Assembly: GCF_000023445.1 (NCBI RefSeq)
Contig: NC_012881.1
Coordinates: 2,782,501 to 2,846,500, forward strand
Source: Maridesulfovibrio salexigens DSM 2638
GTDB lineage: Bacteria; Desulfobacterota; Desulfovibrionia; Desulfovibrionales; Desulfovibrionaceae
Length of the DNA stretch: 64,000 nt
Direction of reading: 5' to 3'
This document shows, piece after piece, positions 8,733 to 17,106 of the stretch. The translations under genes and the position numbers were made by a program. The stretch's first letter is position 1. Each line of letters opens with the position of its first letter. The notes under the pieces were generated by a model. It was not told where the DNA came from. It saw nothing but the letters and a program-made list of their open reading frames with translations, and made no database searches.

Positions 8733-8762
8733 AAGGCGTGTCGACAACAATCGACACGCCTT
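8733..8762. other. Intercistronic hairpin between rbsB and rbsK
   Basis: AAGGCGTGTCGA and TCGACACGCCTT form a perfect 12-bp stem with a 6-nt loop, just after the rbsB stop. No U-tract follows on the minus strand, so it should protect the upstream rbsB message or partly attenuate rbsKR. Binding proteins are usually needed in excess over kinase and repressor, which fits. Confidence 0.7.
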
Positions 8763-8773
8763 GGAATATTCAA

Positions 8774-9649
8774 TTATTTTACAACCATCAAGGGGACGGG
8801 AATATAAGCATCAACCTTTTCGCCCTTGAGAACCTTATCGGCAGTTTTAACACCGAGGAGACCTATCAGTGCGGGCTGCTGAGCGATGGTTCCGGCCATG
8901 TCGCCGCGCTTAACTGCAGCAACACCGTCATCGGTACCGTCAAAACCTACAACCACAACTTTCTTACCGGCAGCCTGAAGAGCGCGGATAGCGCCGAGTG
9001 CCATTTCATCATTCTGAGCAAAAACACCCTGCACATCGCCATTAGCGGCAAGCAGGTTTTCCATTACGTTCAGGCCCTTGGTGCGGTCAAAATCAGCAGG
9101 CTGTGAAGCGAGAACCTTGAAGCCGTTAGCTTTAACTGCTTTGGCAAATCCTGCGCCACGGTCACGGGCTGCGGAAGTACCGGCCAGACCTTCAAGCTGG
9201 ATAACTTTTGCGCCTTTACCCAGTTTTTCTGCCATGAAATCACCGGCCATTTTACCACCTGCTACGTTATCGGAAGCAATGTGGGAAGCAACTTTACCTG
9301 CGGAAGCGCCACGGTCGAGGGTCAGCACAGGAATATTGCTGCGGTTGGCAAGACGGATAGCGTTAACAACTGCATCGGAATCAGTGGGGTTGATCAAGAT
9401 AGCCTTTACGCCGCGTACGGTAAGGTCCTCAACGTTAGCCAGTTCCTTTGCAGGGTCATTCTGGGAATCGAGCACGATGAGTTCGTAACCCATGTCTTTA
9501 GCTTTCTTAACAGCACCGTCCTTGAGGGTGACGAAGAAGGGGTTGTTCAGGGTGGAAACTACAAGTGCGAGGGTTTCCTTAGCCTGTGCGGAAACGCTGA
9601 GGCCTAAAGTAAGTACCAGAGCCATGGCGAGGGTCATAAGTTTTTTCAT
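8774..9649 (-). CDS. rbsB: Ribose ABC transporter, periplasmic ribose-binding protein
   Basis: The 291-residue precursor has a clear signal peptide ([23 protein letters not shown], cleaved before KETLALV). It belongs to the type 1 periplasmic sugar-binding family close to E. coli RbsB: NNPFF near the N-terminus, [35 protein letters not shown] and [11 protein letters not shown] are all present. It delivers ribose to RbsC/RbsA and in many bacteria also to a chemoreceptor. AGGAGTGTAGG precedes the ATG. A stable hairpin follows the gene. Confidence 0.96.
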   Translation of the reverse strand: MKKLMTLAMALVLTLGLSVSAQAKETLALVVSTLNNPFFVTLKDGAVKKAKDMGYELIVLDSQNDPAKELANVEDLTVRGVKAILINPTDSDAVVNAIRLANRSNIPVLTLDRGASAGKVASHIASDNVAGGKMAGDFMAEKLGKGAKVIQLEGLAGTSAARDRGAGFAKAVKANGFKVLASQPADFDRTKGLNVMENLLAANGDVQGVFAQNDEMALGAIRALQAAGKKVVVVGFDGTDDGVAAVKRGDMAGTIAQQPALIGLLGVKTADKVLKGEKVDAYIPVPLMVVK

Positions 9650-9670
9650 CCTACACTCCTAATGTTTTTA

Positions 9671-10639
9671 TTACTTGCTTTTGGTATCCACCAAAACCGC
9701 TAAAAGGATGACCAGCGCCTTGGCTATCATCTGATAATAGGAAGATACATCAAGCAAATTCAGTGCGTTATTTAGAAAGCCGATAATGAGCGCACCCAGC
9801 AGGGTTCCCATGATCGTGCCTTTACCACCCATAAGAGAAGTTCCGCCGAGAACAACAGCGGCAATAGCATCCAGCTCATAACCGTATCCGGCAGTAGGCT
9901 GAGCCGAGGAAAGACGAGAGGTTACGATCAGACCGGACAAAGCCGAAAGAAATCCGGCAATAGCGTAAACCGCAATCTTGATTCTATCCACATTGATACC
10001 GGAAAGACGGGTAGCCTCTTCATTTCCGCCAAGCGCGTAAATATAGCGTCCAAGACGGGTATGATTCAGCAGGTACCACGCTGCGCCAAAGGTAAAAGCC
10101 ATAATCCAGATGGGGAACGGAATGCCTAGCAGATAGCCGGTACCGATAAAGGCGAAAGAGTCGGCAACTTCAGTGAATCCGGTGGAGATGGGCCGACCGT
10201 CCGTGTAAACAAGGGTCAAGCCGCGCACGAGGGTCATGGAAACCAGCGTGGCAATGAATGCCTGCACTTTTCCTTTAGCAATAATGACCCCGCTGATTCC
10301 GCCTAGAATCGCTCCTGCGCCAAGAGCTGCACCGACAGCCACAATTACCGGCATCTGAGCCGCAATAAGGCTGGCTCCAACAGCCCCGCAAAGAGCCAGT
10401 ACCGAACCGACAGAAAGATCAATGCCCGCAGTGAGAATGACAAGGGTCATACCCACAGCCATGACCGCGTTAATGGCTGTCTGACGCAGGATGTTCAGGA
10501 TATTTCCTGTGGTGAAAAAATTGGGATTGAGAAAAGAAACAATGACGATCATTACTACAAGAGCAATGAGTGTTTTTTGCTCAATCAATCTATCTTTGAC
10601 GGACACTGTTTTAAGCTGTCCCTTAACTGCTTCGCTCAT
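9671..10639 (-). CDS. rbsC: Ribose ABC transporter, permease
   Basis: This 322-residue, strongly hydrophobic BPD_transp_2 permease has about eight to ten membrane segments. The family motif LTAGIDLSVGSVLALCGAVG and the EAA-like loop (RLGRYIYALGGNEEATRLSGI) that contacts the ATPase are visible. It forms the channel of the RbsABC importer. An AGGAGGT ribosome site lies 4 bases before the ATG. It lies between rbsA and rbsB in the operon. Confidence 0.96.
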   Translation of the reverse strand: MSEAVKGQLKTVSVKDRLIEQKTLIALVVMIVIVSFLNPNFFTTGNILNILRQTAINAVMAVGMTLVILTAGIDLSVGSVLALCGAVGASLIAAQMPVIVAVGAALGAGAILGGISGVIIAKGKVQAFIATLVSMTLVRGLTLVYTDGRPISTGFTEVADSFAFIGTGYLLGIPFPIWIMAFTFGAAWYLLNHTRLGRYIYALGGNEEATRLSGINVDRIKIAVYAIAGFLSALSGLIVTSRLSSAQPTAGYGYELDAIAAVVLGGTSLMGGKGTIMGTLLGALIIGFLNNALNLLDVSSYYQMIAKALVILLAVLVDTKSK

Positions 10640-10677
10640 GCGACCTCCTGTCCCGTACTTAAAAATATATTCACTGC

Positions 10678-12168
10678 CTATCGGCCCCTGCCGATGGCGC
10701 AGGCCATGAGTTTTTCCTGATCAGCTTCTTCCGCTTTGTATTCCCCGCAGATACGGCCTTCGTGCATAACAAGGATACGATCAGACATACCGAGGATTTC
10801 TGGCATTTCAGAAGAAACAAGAATGATGCTCATCCCCTCTTCCTTGAAACGGTTGATGAGCTGATAGATTTCTTTTTTAGCCCCCACATCCACTCCTCGG
10901 GTCGGCTCATCAAGGATGAAAACCTTGGGGCGATCCATGAGTCCTTTGGCGATGGCGACCTTCTGCTGGTTACCGCCGGAAAGGTTGCCGACAGCCTGGT
11001 CACGCGAAGGAGTGCGGATATTGAAAGTATCGATGTAGGAATCCACAGCCTCTTTTTCCCGGCTGCGATGAATGTGACCTGCTGCGGATGAAAATTCACG
11101 CAGGGCGGCAAGGGTCATATTTTCTATAATTGAAAGGCCGAGCACCAGCCCGTCTGCCTTGCGGTCTTCACTGATGTAAGCGATTCCAGCTTCAAGAGCA
11201 TCGTGCGGAGATTTGATCTTCAAGGTTTCACCGAACAGAGAGACAGAACCGCCTGTGACGGGATAAGCCCCGTAAATGGCCTTCATCAGTTCGGTACGCC
11301 CTGCGCCCATCAAACCGGAAACTCCGAGGATTTCACCCTCGTGAAGGGAGAAAGAGATATTATCCAATCTAGGACCGGAAAGCTCCTTGACTTCAAGGCT
11401 GACTTGCCCCGGCTGAACTTCTACACGGGGAAATTGTTCATCAAGCCTGCGTCCGACCATCATTTCAATAAGACGATCTTCGTCAATATCGCTCACAGGG
11501 CTTTCGCCGATGAATTGACCGTCACGTATTACCGTAACGTCATCACAAATTTCAAAAATTTCTTTTAAACGGTGTGAAATGTAGACAATCCCGTGCCCGG
11601 AATCGCGAAGCTCATTAATTACATTAAACAGAGCGGTGGTTTCAGTCTCAGTCAGGGTATCGGTGGGTTCGTCCATGATGATAACCTTGGACTCAAATGA
11701 AATGGCTTTGGCGATCTCCACCATCTGCTGCTCACCAATCCCCAACTCGCCCAGCCGGATTTTGGAAGACCGTTTCACTCCCAGCTTTGCAAGCAGTTTA
11801 TCAGCACTGGCATACATATCCTTCCAAAGGATACGGCCCATAGTTCCCACTTTTTCCCGGCCCAAAAAAATATTTTCAGCAATGGAAAGCTCAGGAAGCA
11901 GGTTCAATTCCTGATGAATAATGCTGATTCCGGCCTGCTGGGAATCACGAGGGCTCTTGAAATTACGATTCTGACCAAGATAATTGATGAAGCCAGCATC
12001 GCGCTTATATATCCCGGTCAAAACCTTCATAAGCGTCGATTTGCCTGCACCGTTTTCGCCAACAAGACCCATGACCTTGCCAGCTGAGACATTCAGGTTA
12101 ACGCCATCGAGAGCTTTAACGCCCGGAAAACTTTTTTCTATTCCTTCCAACCTGAGCAGTACACTCAT
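10678..12168 (-). CDS. rbsA: Ribose ABC transporter, duplicated ATPase
   Basis: The 496-residue protein has two ABC domains in tandem, as in all RbsA/XylG/MglA-type ATPases. The N-terminal half has Walker [10 protein letters not shown] (about residue 40), signature [14 protein letters not shown] and Walker [12 protein letters not shown]. The C-terminal half has the degenerate Walker [11 protein letters not shown] (about 290), an intact signature [16 protein letters not shown] and Walker [13 protein letters not shown] weak second P-loop is normal for the family. It powers ribose import with RbsC. GGGGGAAACC precedes the start, 9 bases after rbsD. Confidence 0.96.
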   Translation of the reverse strand: MSVLLRLEGIEKSFPGVKALDGVNLNVSAGKVMGLVGENGAGKSTLMKVLTGIYKRDAGFINYLGQNRNFKSPRDSQQAGISIIHQELNLLPELSIAENIFLGREKVGTMGRILWKDMYASADKLLAKLGVKRSSKIRLGELGIGEQQMVEIAKAISFESKVIIMDEPTDTLTETETTALFNVINELRDSGHGIVYISHRLKEIFEICDDVTVIRDGQFIGESPVSDIDEDRLIEMMVGRRLDEQFPRVEVQPGQVSLEVKELSGPRLDNISFSLHEGEILGVSGLMGAGRTELMKAIYGAYPVTGGSVSLFGETLKIKSPHDALEAGIAYISEDRKADGLVLGLSIIENMTLAALREFSSAAGHIHRSREKEAVDSYIDTFNIRTPSRDQAVGNLSGGNQQKVAIAKGLMDRPKVFILDEPTRGVDVGAKKEIYQLINRFKEEGMSIILVSSEMPEILGMSDRILVMHEGRICGEYKAEEADQEKLMACAIGRGR

Positions 12169-12177
12169 GGTTTCCCC

Positions 12178-12597
12178 CTAGAAAACTACGCCGGCCTTGA
12201 AAGTAATATTCGCGTAAGGAGTGAACTCTCCGGTCCGAACAATGGCAACGCTCTTTTTCGTGTTGAGCTTGAAATTTACGTGGCGCACATAATCCACCGG
12301 GATATCCTTGCCGCGCTGAGCAGACTCCATTTCAAGAACACTGATCAATTCATCATGTCTGTCCGAACTTACATCCTTGAACTCTTCTGCCAATTCAACA
12401 GACTCAAGTTCCATTTCCATTAAAACGGCCTTAACCACATCAATGAAGGAAGGAATCCCTTCAGAAACAGCCAGATCAATACGCTGCACACCTTCAGGAA
12501 TAGGCAGTCCGGCATCGCAGACGGTCAACGCATCAAAATGGCCCAGCTTGGATATAATATATGATAATTCAGAATTAAGAAGTCCTGTTCTTTTCAT
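12178..12597 (-). CDS. rbsD: D-ribose pyranase
   Basis: RbsD (139 residues) converts beta-D-ribopyranose to ribofuranose, the form used by ribokinase. The family is recognised by MKRTGLLNSELSYIISKLGHF at the start, with the catalytic histidine in LGHFDAL, by the CDAGLPIP loop, and by the C-terminal RTGEFTPYANI motif. The ATG at 12597 is chosen over a longer open frame because AGGAGAAAAC precedes it and the family start matches exactly. It is the first gene of the rbs operon. Confidence 0.96.
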   Translation of the reverse strand: MKRTGLLNSELSYIISKLGHFDALTVCDAGLPIPEGVQRIDLAVSEGIPSFIDVVKAVLMEMELESVELAEEFKDVSSDRHDELISVLEMESAQRGKDIPVDYVRHVNFKLNTKKSVAIVRTGEFTPYANITFKAGVVF

Positions 12598-12656
12598 GTT
12601 TTCTCCTAAGTAAAAAAGCATCCCCATACGGGCAAAGTAACCAACCAGTAACATCA

Positions 12657-12701
12657 TCGAAACGTTTGCGCAATCGATTCGATAATCAACTAACGAGTCA
12701 A
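12657..12701 (-). promoter_or_regulatory. rbsD: rbs promoter region with a LacI/RbsR-type operator
   Basis: AAACGTTT with CG and GC flanks (12658-12669) matches the core of LacI-family operators, including the E. coli RbsR site (GCGAAACGTTTCGC). On the minus strand TTGACT (complement of 12696-12701) is a good -35. The expected -10 would fall just upstream of the palindrome (ATCGAT is a poor match), so a repressor bound here would block the start site. The operator is the firmer part of this call. Confidence 0.6.
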
Positions 12702-12777
12702 TTCTTATTAAGCGCCAATGTCGAATTATTTGACTTATACAGTCTAATAACACACATTGATAACTCGGAGGAATATC

Positions 12778-13668
12778 ATGCAGAAAATTTTAATTTGGCT
12801 CACGTTGTTGTTTTGTGCTCAGCCCGCATTCGCTCAAGCCCCACTGCAAGCAGTCTTACTTGTTGACCGCCCTCTCCCGTATGAAACATACATATATAGA
12901 CTACTTGAGCTTGCATTAAAAAATCAGCAGCAAGCGTATAAATTAGAGATTGAAATAATTGATGCAACGCAACCCAGAAGAGTAAAAATAGTAAGCTCTT
13001 CCCCAAAAAACTACGTGATAGCACTAGGGAATCGCAATGAACACGAAAAACAGCTGCAGCCCATTTATATTCCCATCCAGCTGGGACTAGGTTTGGGGCA
13101 GCGCATCATGCTCACACGTTCTGAAGTAAGGGACAGCCTGAAAGGTGTAAAAAATCTGAAAGATCTGTCTAAATTTGTTTTTGCGCAGGGGCTGGGTTGG
13201 TCAGATGTAAAAATATTACAGGATGCCGGATTGAAAGTTTATACCCCTGCGGACCCGGCAAGTATTCCGGGAATGCTGATGCGTAAAAGAGTCGACCTTT
13301 ATCCGCGCGGACTATTCGAGATTGATCTTGAATATAAACGTTATGTACCGGACCATCCTGATCTTGTTATCGATGATAATATAGTCCTCACCTATCCATT
13401 AGCATCCTTTTTTTATGTCAGAGAAGACAACAAATTACTGCATGACGCAATCAAGAAAGGACTTGAAAAGGCATACTACTCTGGTCAATTGCAAGACCTG
13501 ATTATGACCGATCCAACATTTAGCAAAACATTACGTGAAATCCAGCTGGACAAACGGGTGAAAATTGAAGTGCCTGTTGAAAGTCTTGATGTCAGTGAAA
13601 AAGCATTATCGGCTTTGAAAAAGTTTACTTTTGTGCCCGGAAAGAAAGTTGGAGAGAAGGTAAAATAA
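12778..13668 (+). CDS. Periplasmic solute-binding protein, family 3-like
   Basis: The 296-residue precursor starts with a signal peptide (MQKILIWLTLLFCAQPAFA). The mature part resembles the PBP2/SBP_bac_3 fold: a first lobe ending near the middle, the segment LKDLSKFVFAQGLGWSDVKILQDAGLKVY typical of the hinge and second lobe, and a C-terminal helical region (LHDAIKKGLEKAYYSGQLQDLI). Desulfovibrio genomes carry many such orphan binding proteins. No transporter or kinase lies beside it, and the ligand cannot be told. The ATG at 12778 follows CGGAGGAATATC. It is transcribed away from rbsD. Confidence 0.75.
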   Translation: MQKILIWLTLLFCAQPAFAQAPLQAVLLVDRPLPYETYIYRLLELALKNQQQAYKLEIEIIDATQPRRVKIVSSSPKNYVIALGNRNEHEKQLQPIYIPIQLGLGLGQRIMLTRSEVRDSLKGVKNLKDLSKFVFAQGLGWSDVKILQDAGLKVYTPADPASIPGMLMRKRVDLYPRGLFEIDLEYKRYVPDHPDLVIDDNIVLTYPLASFFYVREDNKLLHDAIKKGLEKAYYSGQLQDLIMTDPTFSKTLREIQLDKRVKIEVPVESLDVSEKALSALKKFTFVPGKKVGEKVK

Positions 13669-13733
13669 AAGACGGCGCACTATCCACGCTCTTCCGTTAA
13701 TAATTTTTATTTTCAAACAAAACAGTTAAGATA

Positions 13734-13768
13734 ACAAAAAAAAGGCCCAACCTTTCGGTTGAGCCTTT
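13734..13768 (-). terminator. Terminator of the initiator tRNA transcript
   Basis: AAAGGCTCAACC and GGTTGGGCCTTT (one G-U pair) form a 12-bp stem with a tetraloop, followed on the minus strand by TTTTTTT. It may also end the plus-strand gene at 13668, where no other clear terminator is seen. Confidence 0.88.
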
Positions 13769-13782
13769 CTGATGAAGCATGG

Positions 13783-13859
<77 letters not shown>

Positions 13860-13872
13860 TCACTGGAAAGAG

Positions 13873-13901
13873 GTTCTACAGACGAGACCACTTCCTGTCA
13901 A
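13873..13901 (-). promoter_or_regulatory. Sigma-70-type promoter of the initiator tRNA
   Basis: On the minus strand TTGACA, a 17-nt spacer and TAGAAC lie 14 bases before the mature tRNA end, as expected for a strong stable-RNA promoter. Confidence 0.8.
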
Positions 13902-13946
13902 CAGCTATTTACAAATTATTTAAATTTTCTTATCTCATCTCTCGAT

Positions 13947-14678
13947 ATGACAAACCACTACGAACTATCTCTCGTAATCCCTGTCTACAATGAACAGGAT
14001 AATTTACGTAAACTAATGCAGGAAATAGATTCGGCCTTAGAACCGACTGATATTCCATATGAAGTTATATTTGTAGATGACGGCAGCAAAGACAACAGTC
14101 TCGCCGTTCTCAAGGATATTTCATCAACCTATCCCAAAGCCCGCTATATTTCATTTGCGGAAAACCGGGGACAGTCCGCTGCCTTCTGTGCCGGATTCGA
14201 TGAAGCCCGCGCACCGCGTGTCGCCACTATGGATGCAGACCTGCAGAATGACCCTGCCGATCTTCCAGCCATGTACGCCCTCTACAATGAAGGACACACC
14301 ATGACCATCGGCTGGCGTCAGAAACGCAAGGATGTCTGGATTAAGCGTATCGCTTCCAAAATAGCAAATGCCATCCGTAACAGACTGACCAACGAGACCG
14401 TGCAAGATACCGGATGCTCCCTTAAAATCATGGATACTGCCATGGTCCGCGCAATCCCACGCTTTAACGGCATGCACCGTTTCCTGCCCACACTCATGAA
14501 AATGCAGGGAGCTTCCGTTGCTGAGATGAAAGTCAACCACCGTCCCCGCTTCGAAGGTGAATCCAAGTACGGAACCATCGACCGCGCAATAGCCGGTGGT
14601 TATGACCTGCTTGGAGTACGCTGGCTTCTGGGTCGCCATTTCTCATACAGTGTAAAAGAACGTAGCGATGACAAATAA
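13947..14678 (+). CDS. Family 2 glycosyltransferase (DPM1/GtrB-like)
   Basis: The 243-residue protein has a single GT-A catalytic domain. LSLVIPVYNEQDNL opens the fold, IFVDDGSKDNS is the nucleotide-binding aspartate motif, and MDADLQNDPADLP is the DXD-like metal site. The order of motifs and the Q-N-D-P after the DXD resemble dolichyl/undecaprenyl-phosphate mannosyl- or glucosyltransferases (DPM1, GtrB). The two C-terminal membrane helices of GtrB are absent, so it is the DPM1-like short form. No good Shine-Dalgarno precedes the ATG. It abuts the next gene with no spacer. A role in lipid-linked sugar or envelope glycan synthesis is inferred. Confidence 0.85.
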   Translation: MTNHYELSLVIPVYNEQDNLRKLMQEIDSALEPTDIPYEVIFVDDGSKDNSLAVLKDISSTYPKARYISFAENRGQSAAFCAGFDEARAPRVATMDADLQNDPADLPAMYALYNEGHTMTIGWRQKRKDVWIKRIASKIANAIRNRLTNETVQDTGCSLKIMDTAMVRAIPRFNGMHRFLPTLMKMQGASVAEMKVNHRPRFEGESKYGTIDRAIAGGYDLLGVRWLLGRHFSYSVKERSDDK

Positions 14679-15368
14679 ATGAGTGCAGTAAGCAGTGAAT
14701 CAAAAGTAAGCATGAAGGCCCTGATCAAAGGGCTTGCTATGCTTAGTGTCTTGGGGCTTTCGGTTTATCTGATCCGCTATGCCGGACTTGCCGATGCCCT
14801 TGATACCCACTGGATGGACGAACATGTGCGCTCTCGCGGACTTACCGGAGTACTCACCTATGTGGGATTGGCGGCATTCTTTTCGGCTGTCGGTTTTCCC
14901 AGACAGGTGATCTGCTTCATGGGCGGATACGCGTACGGTTTCGCTCTTGGAACCCTGCTCGGAACCATCGGCACAGGACTCGGTTGCGCCGGAGCATTCG
15001 TCTATTCCCGGCTGGTAGGCCGTTCTTTCATTAAAAGGAAGTTCGGTGCACGCATCCAGAAAGTCGATGATTTCCTGAGCCGCAGCCCCTTCAACATGGC
15101 TCTTACGATCCGCTTCTTCCCATTGGGCAGTAATGTAGTCACAAATATTCTGGCGGGGGTAACCAGTATTCCAGCCCTGCCCTTCATACTTGGTTCCACT
15201 GTTGGATACTTACCCCAGAACATGGTCTTCGCTCTCTTCGGAAGCGGCGTGGAAGTATCATCAAGCTTGCGCATGATCATGGCAGTGGTGCTCTTTGTCA
15301 TTTCCACCCTGCTGGGATTCAAAATCTACCGCAAATACCGCAATCAGGCTGAAGCGGTAGTGGAATAA
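14679..15368 (+). CDS. TVP38/TMEM64 (DedA-like) inner-membrane protein
   Basis: The 229-residue integral membrane protein has about five or six hydrophobic segments. The central SNARE-associated/VTT domain is recognised by GFPRQVICFMGGYAYGFALGTLLGTIGTGLGC and by the later RFFPLGSNVVTNILAGVTSIP, where R and a Pro-rich re-entrant turn are typical. The family is linked to lipid scrambling or transport across the inner membrane. The start codon directly follows the glycosyltransferase stop, so the two are translationally coupled. A joint role, for example handling a lipid-linked sugar, is inferred. Confidence 0.85.
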   Translation: MSAVSSESKVSMKALIKGLAMLSVLGLSVYLIRYAGLADALDTHWMDEHVRSRGLTGVLTYVGLAAFFSAVGFPRQVICFMGGYAYGFALGTLLGTIGTGLGCAGAFVYSRLVGRSFIKRKFGARIQKVDDFLSRSPFNMALTIRFFPLGSNVVTNILAGVTSIPALPFILGSTVGYLPQNMVFALFGSGVEVSSSLRMIMAVVLFVISTLLGFKIYRKYRNQAEAVVE

Positions 15369-15380
15369 CAGCCTCAAAAT

Positions 15381-15435
15381 ATCTCACATAAAAATCCCGG
15401 ACAGGTCCGACCTGTCCGGGATTTTTATGTGAGAT
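15381..15435. terminator. Long bidirectional terminator
   Basis: A perfect 25-bp stem with a 5-nt loop: arms begin ATCTCACATAAAAATCCCGG and close at TCCGA. The AAAAA and TTTTT runs inside the stem let the GC core act as a terminator in both directions, between convergent genes ending at 15368 and 15479. The stem is unusually long. Confidence 0.9.
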
Positions 15436-15478
15436 TTCAACCGCAGACACCAAAATGGCTGCGTTCTTTTTGCAAAGA

Positions 15479-15865
15479 CTAATCAACACCGCATTGTTTT
15501 TTACCGGCATTAAAAATTTTACTTTCGTTATCAAGACACCTGCCCAGCACTTCTGCTTCCGCCTCAGTAGTATGAATAGATAAATTTTTAATACATCCCA
15601 TAAGTCCCTGCTTTGCCCTGCTGAAGACAGGACGCATACATACTGCTTTCTGGCCGGGAGCAGCCATAAGTTCGTTTTCAAGCTCATTCAATACAGAATT
15701 CATACATCCCTTGAAGCTTTGTATGTCATTATCAGTTATTTTATCATCGTCCTTATCAATATAAGACAAACAAGAATCGATCTTATGATCCAAATTGGAC
15801 GCAATGGCAGATCCTGCGAACATAAATGATAAAATAACAGCCAACAGAATGGTAGTTTTTGTCAT
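15479..15865 (-). CDS. Small secreted cysteine-rich protein, function unknown
   Basis: The 128-residue precursor has a signal peptide (MTKTTILLAVILSFMFAGSAIA). The mature part is helical and polar with six cysteines (in SCLSY, GCMNS, VCMRP, GCIKN, RCLDN, QCGVD), an even number that would allow three disulfides in the periplasm. No family is recognised. The ATG at 15865 follows GAGGAAGAGAACC and gives the signal peptide at residue 1; the longer open frame does not. It stands alone, convergent with the glycosyltransferase pair. Confidence 0.65.
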   Translation of the reverse strand: MTKTTILLAVILSFMFAGSAIASNLDHKIDSCLSYIDKDDDKITDNDIQSFKGCMNSVLNELENELMAAPGQKAVCMRPVFSRAKQGLMGCIKNLSIHTTEAEAEVLGRCLDNESKIFNAGKKQCGVD

Positions 15866-16029
15866 GGTTCTCTTCCTCTCAGTTCCCGGTTTGTAATTTA
15901 AAGTAAGATTACTGGCTATAACCGAAGCCACTAAAGCAAGTCTCCTAACCACACGCCAAACTAACATAGCAATCCGACCAAAAACAAGACAAACTTGATC
16001 ACAGGATCAAAATCCACATTCTTTTTTGA

Positions 16030-16058
16030 TTGACATCGAAAATCGTTTTCAATATCAA
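16030..16058 (+). promoter_or_regulatory. Promoter of the AAA/VWA operon with a Fur-like palindrome
   Basis: TTGACA (16030-16035), a 17-nt spacer and TATCAA (16053-16058) form a good sigma-70 promoter 54 bases before the ATG at 16113. The spacer is filled by the palindrome GAAAATCGTTTTC (16038-16050), close to the GAAAAT-N-ATTTTC style of Fur-family boxes. Repression by Fur or a relative is inferred. Confidence 0.55.
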
Positions 16059-16112
16059 GAAAGCACTTTTCTCAACAAAATAAACAAAACAAAAACACAT
16101 GAGATTTAGCAT

Positions 16113-17096
16113 ATGACCCCAAAATTAATAGCCAATTCGCTGCATACATTGATTAAAACCAAACAACCCACATTCCTCTGGGGGCCTCCCGGAGTTGGAA
16201 AAAGTCAGGTTGTAGCCCAAGTAGCTAACGAATTGGACCTCAAGCTTATAGATCTGCGCGCAGTGTTGCTCGATCCGGTTGACCTGCGCGGCCTGCCCCG
16301 CATTTCCGATGATGGTGACGCAAGCTGGTGCCCGCCCTCTTTCTTACCCAAAGACGGCAAGGGAATCCTGTTCCTTGATGAACTTAACGCAGCCCCTCCT
16401 TTGGTGCAGGCCGCCTGCTATCAACTGGTCCTTGACCGCAAGCTGGGAGAATACGCTCTCCCTGAAGGCTGGACCGTTATAGCAGCAGGAAACAGGGAAT
16501 CGGATAAAGCTGTGACTCACCGTATGCCCTCTGCCCTTGCAAACCGCTTTGTACATCTCGACTTTGAAGTAAGCACTCCGGACTGGCTGGACTGGGCCGC
16601 TACAAACAACATCGCCGAAGAGCTGCTCGCTTTCATCAAATTCAGACCCGGCCTGCTGCATGACTTTGATCCTGCCCGCAACGAGAAAGCATTTCCTTCC
16701 CCCCGCTCTTGGGAATTTGTATCCGGGATCATCAAGGCCGCCCCCAGCCCGGAAGTTGAATATGAACTCTTCAAAGGGACAGTCGGCGAAGGTGCCGCAG
16801 CCGAATTCAGCGGATTTTGCAAAATCTACCGCAAGCTTCCCGACCCTGAATTCGTTCTCAAATCACCGGACAAAGTTACTATCCCCGAAGATCCTGCTAC
16901 GGCATATGCTCTTTGTGAATCCGTAGCATCCAAAGCAGCCCCGGAACATGCGGAATCAATCATGGTCTTCGCCTCAAGACTGCCTGCTGAATTCGCCGTA
17001 TTGCTGGTGCGTAATGCAGTCAAAAAAGACCGCTCCATTGTAGAGTCAGACGGCTTCAACCGCTGGGCCACCGCCAACTCGGACATCCTGTTCTAG
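16113..17096 (+). CDS. MoxR-type AAA+ ATPase
   Basis: The 327-residue single-domain ATPase is of the MoxR/dynein-related (AAA_5) group. Walker A is GPPGVGKS near residue 30, Walker B is GILFLDELN near residue 90, and the sensor/arginine-finger region follows around AAGNRESDKA and MPSALANRFVHLDF. The C-terminal half is the helical lid. MoxR ATPases act as chaperones that use VWA-domain partners as substrate adaptors; the partner here is the next gene, 10 bases downstream. The client and process are unknown. It is the first gene behind the Fur-like promoter. Confidence 0.85.
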   Translation: MTPKLIANSLHTLIKTKQPTFLWGPPGVGKSQVVAQVANELDLKLIDLRAVLLDPVDLRGLPRISDDGDASWCPPSFLPKDGKGILFLDELNAAPPLVQAACYQLVLDRKLGEYALPEGWTVIAAGNRESDKAVTHRMPSALANRFVHLDFEVSTPDWLDWAATNNIAEELLAFIKFRPGLLHDFDPARNEKAFPSPRSWEFVSGIIKAAPSPEVEYELFKGTVGEGAAAEFSGFCKIYRKLPDPEFVLKSPDKVTIPEDPATAYALCESVASKAAPEHAESIMVFASRLPAEFAVLLVRNAVKKDRSIVESDGFNRWATANSDILF

Positions 17097-17106
17097 GAAT
17101 TTACTA

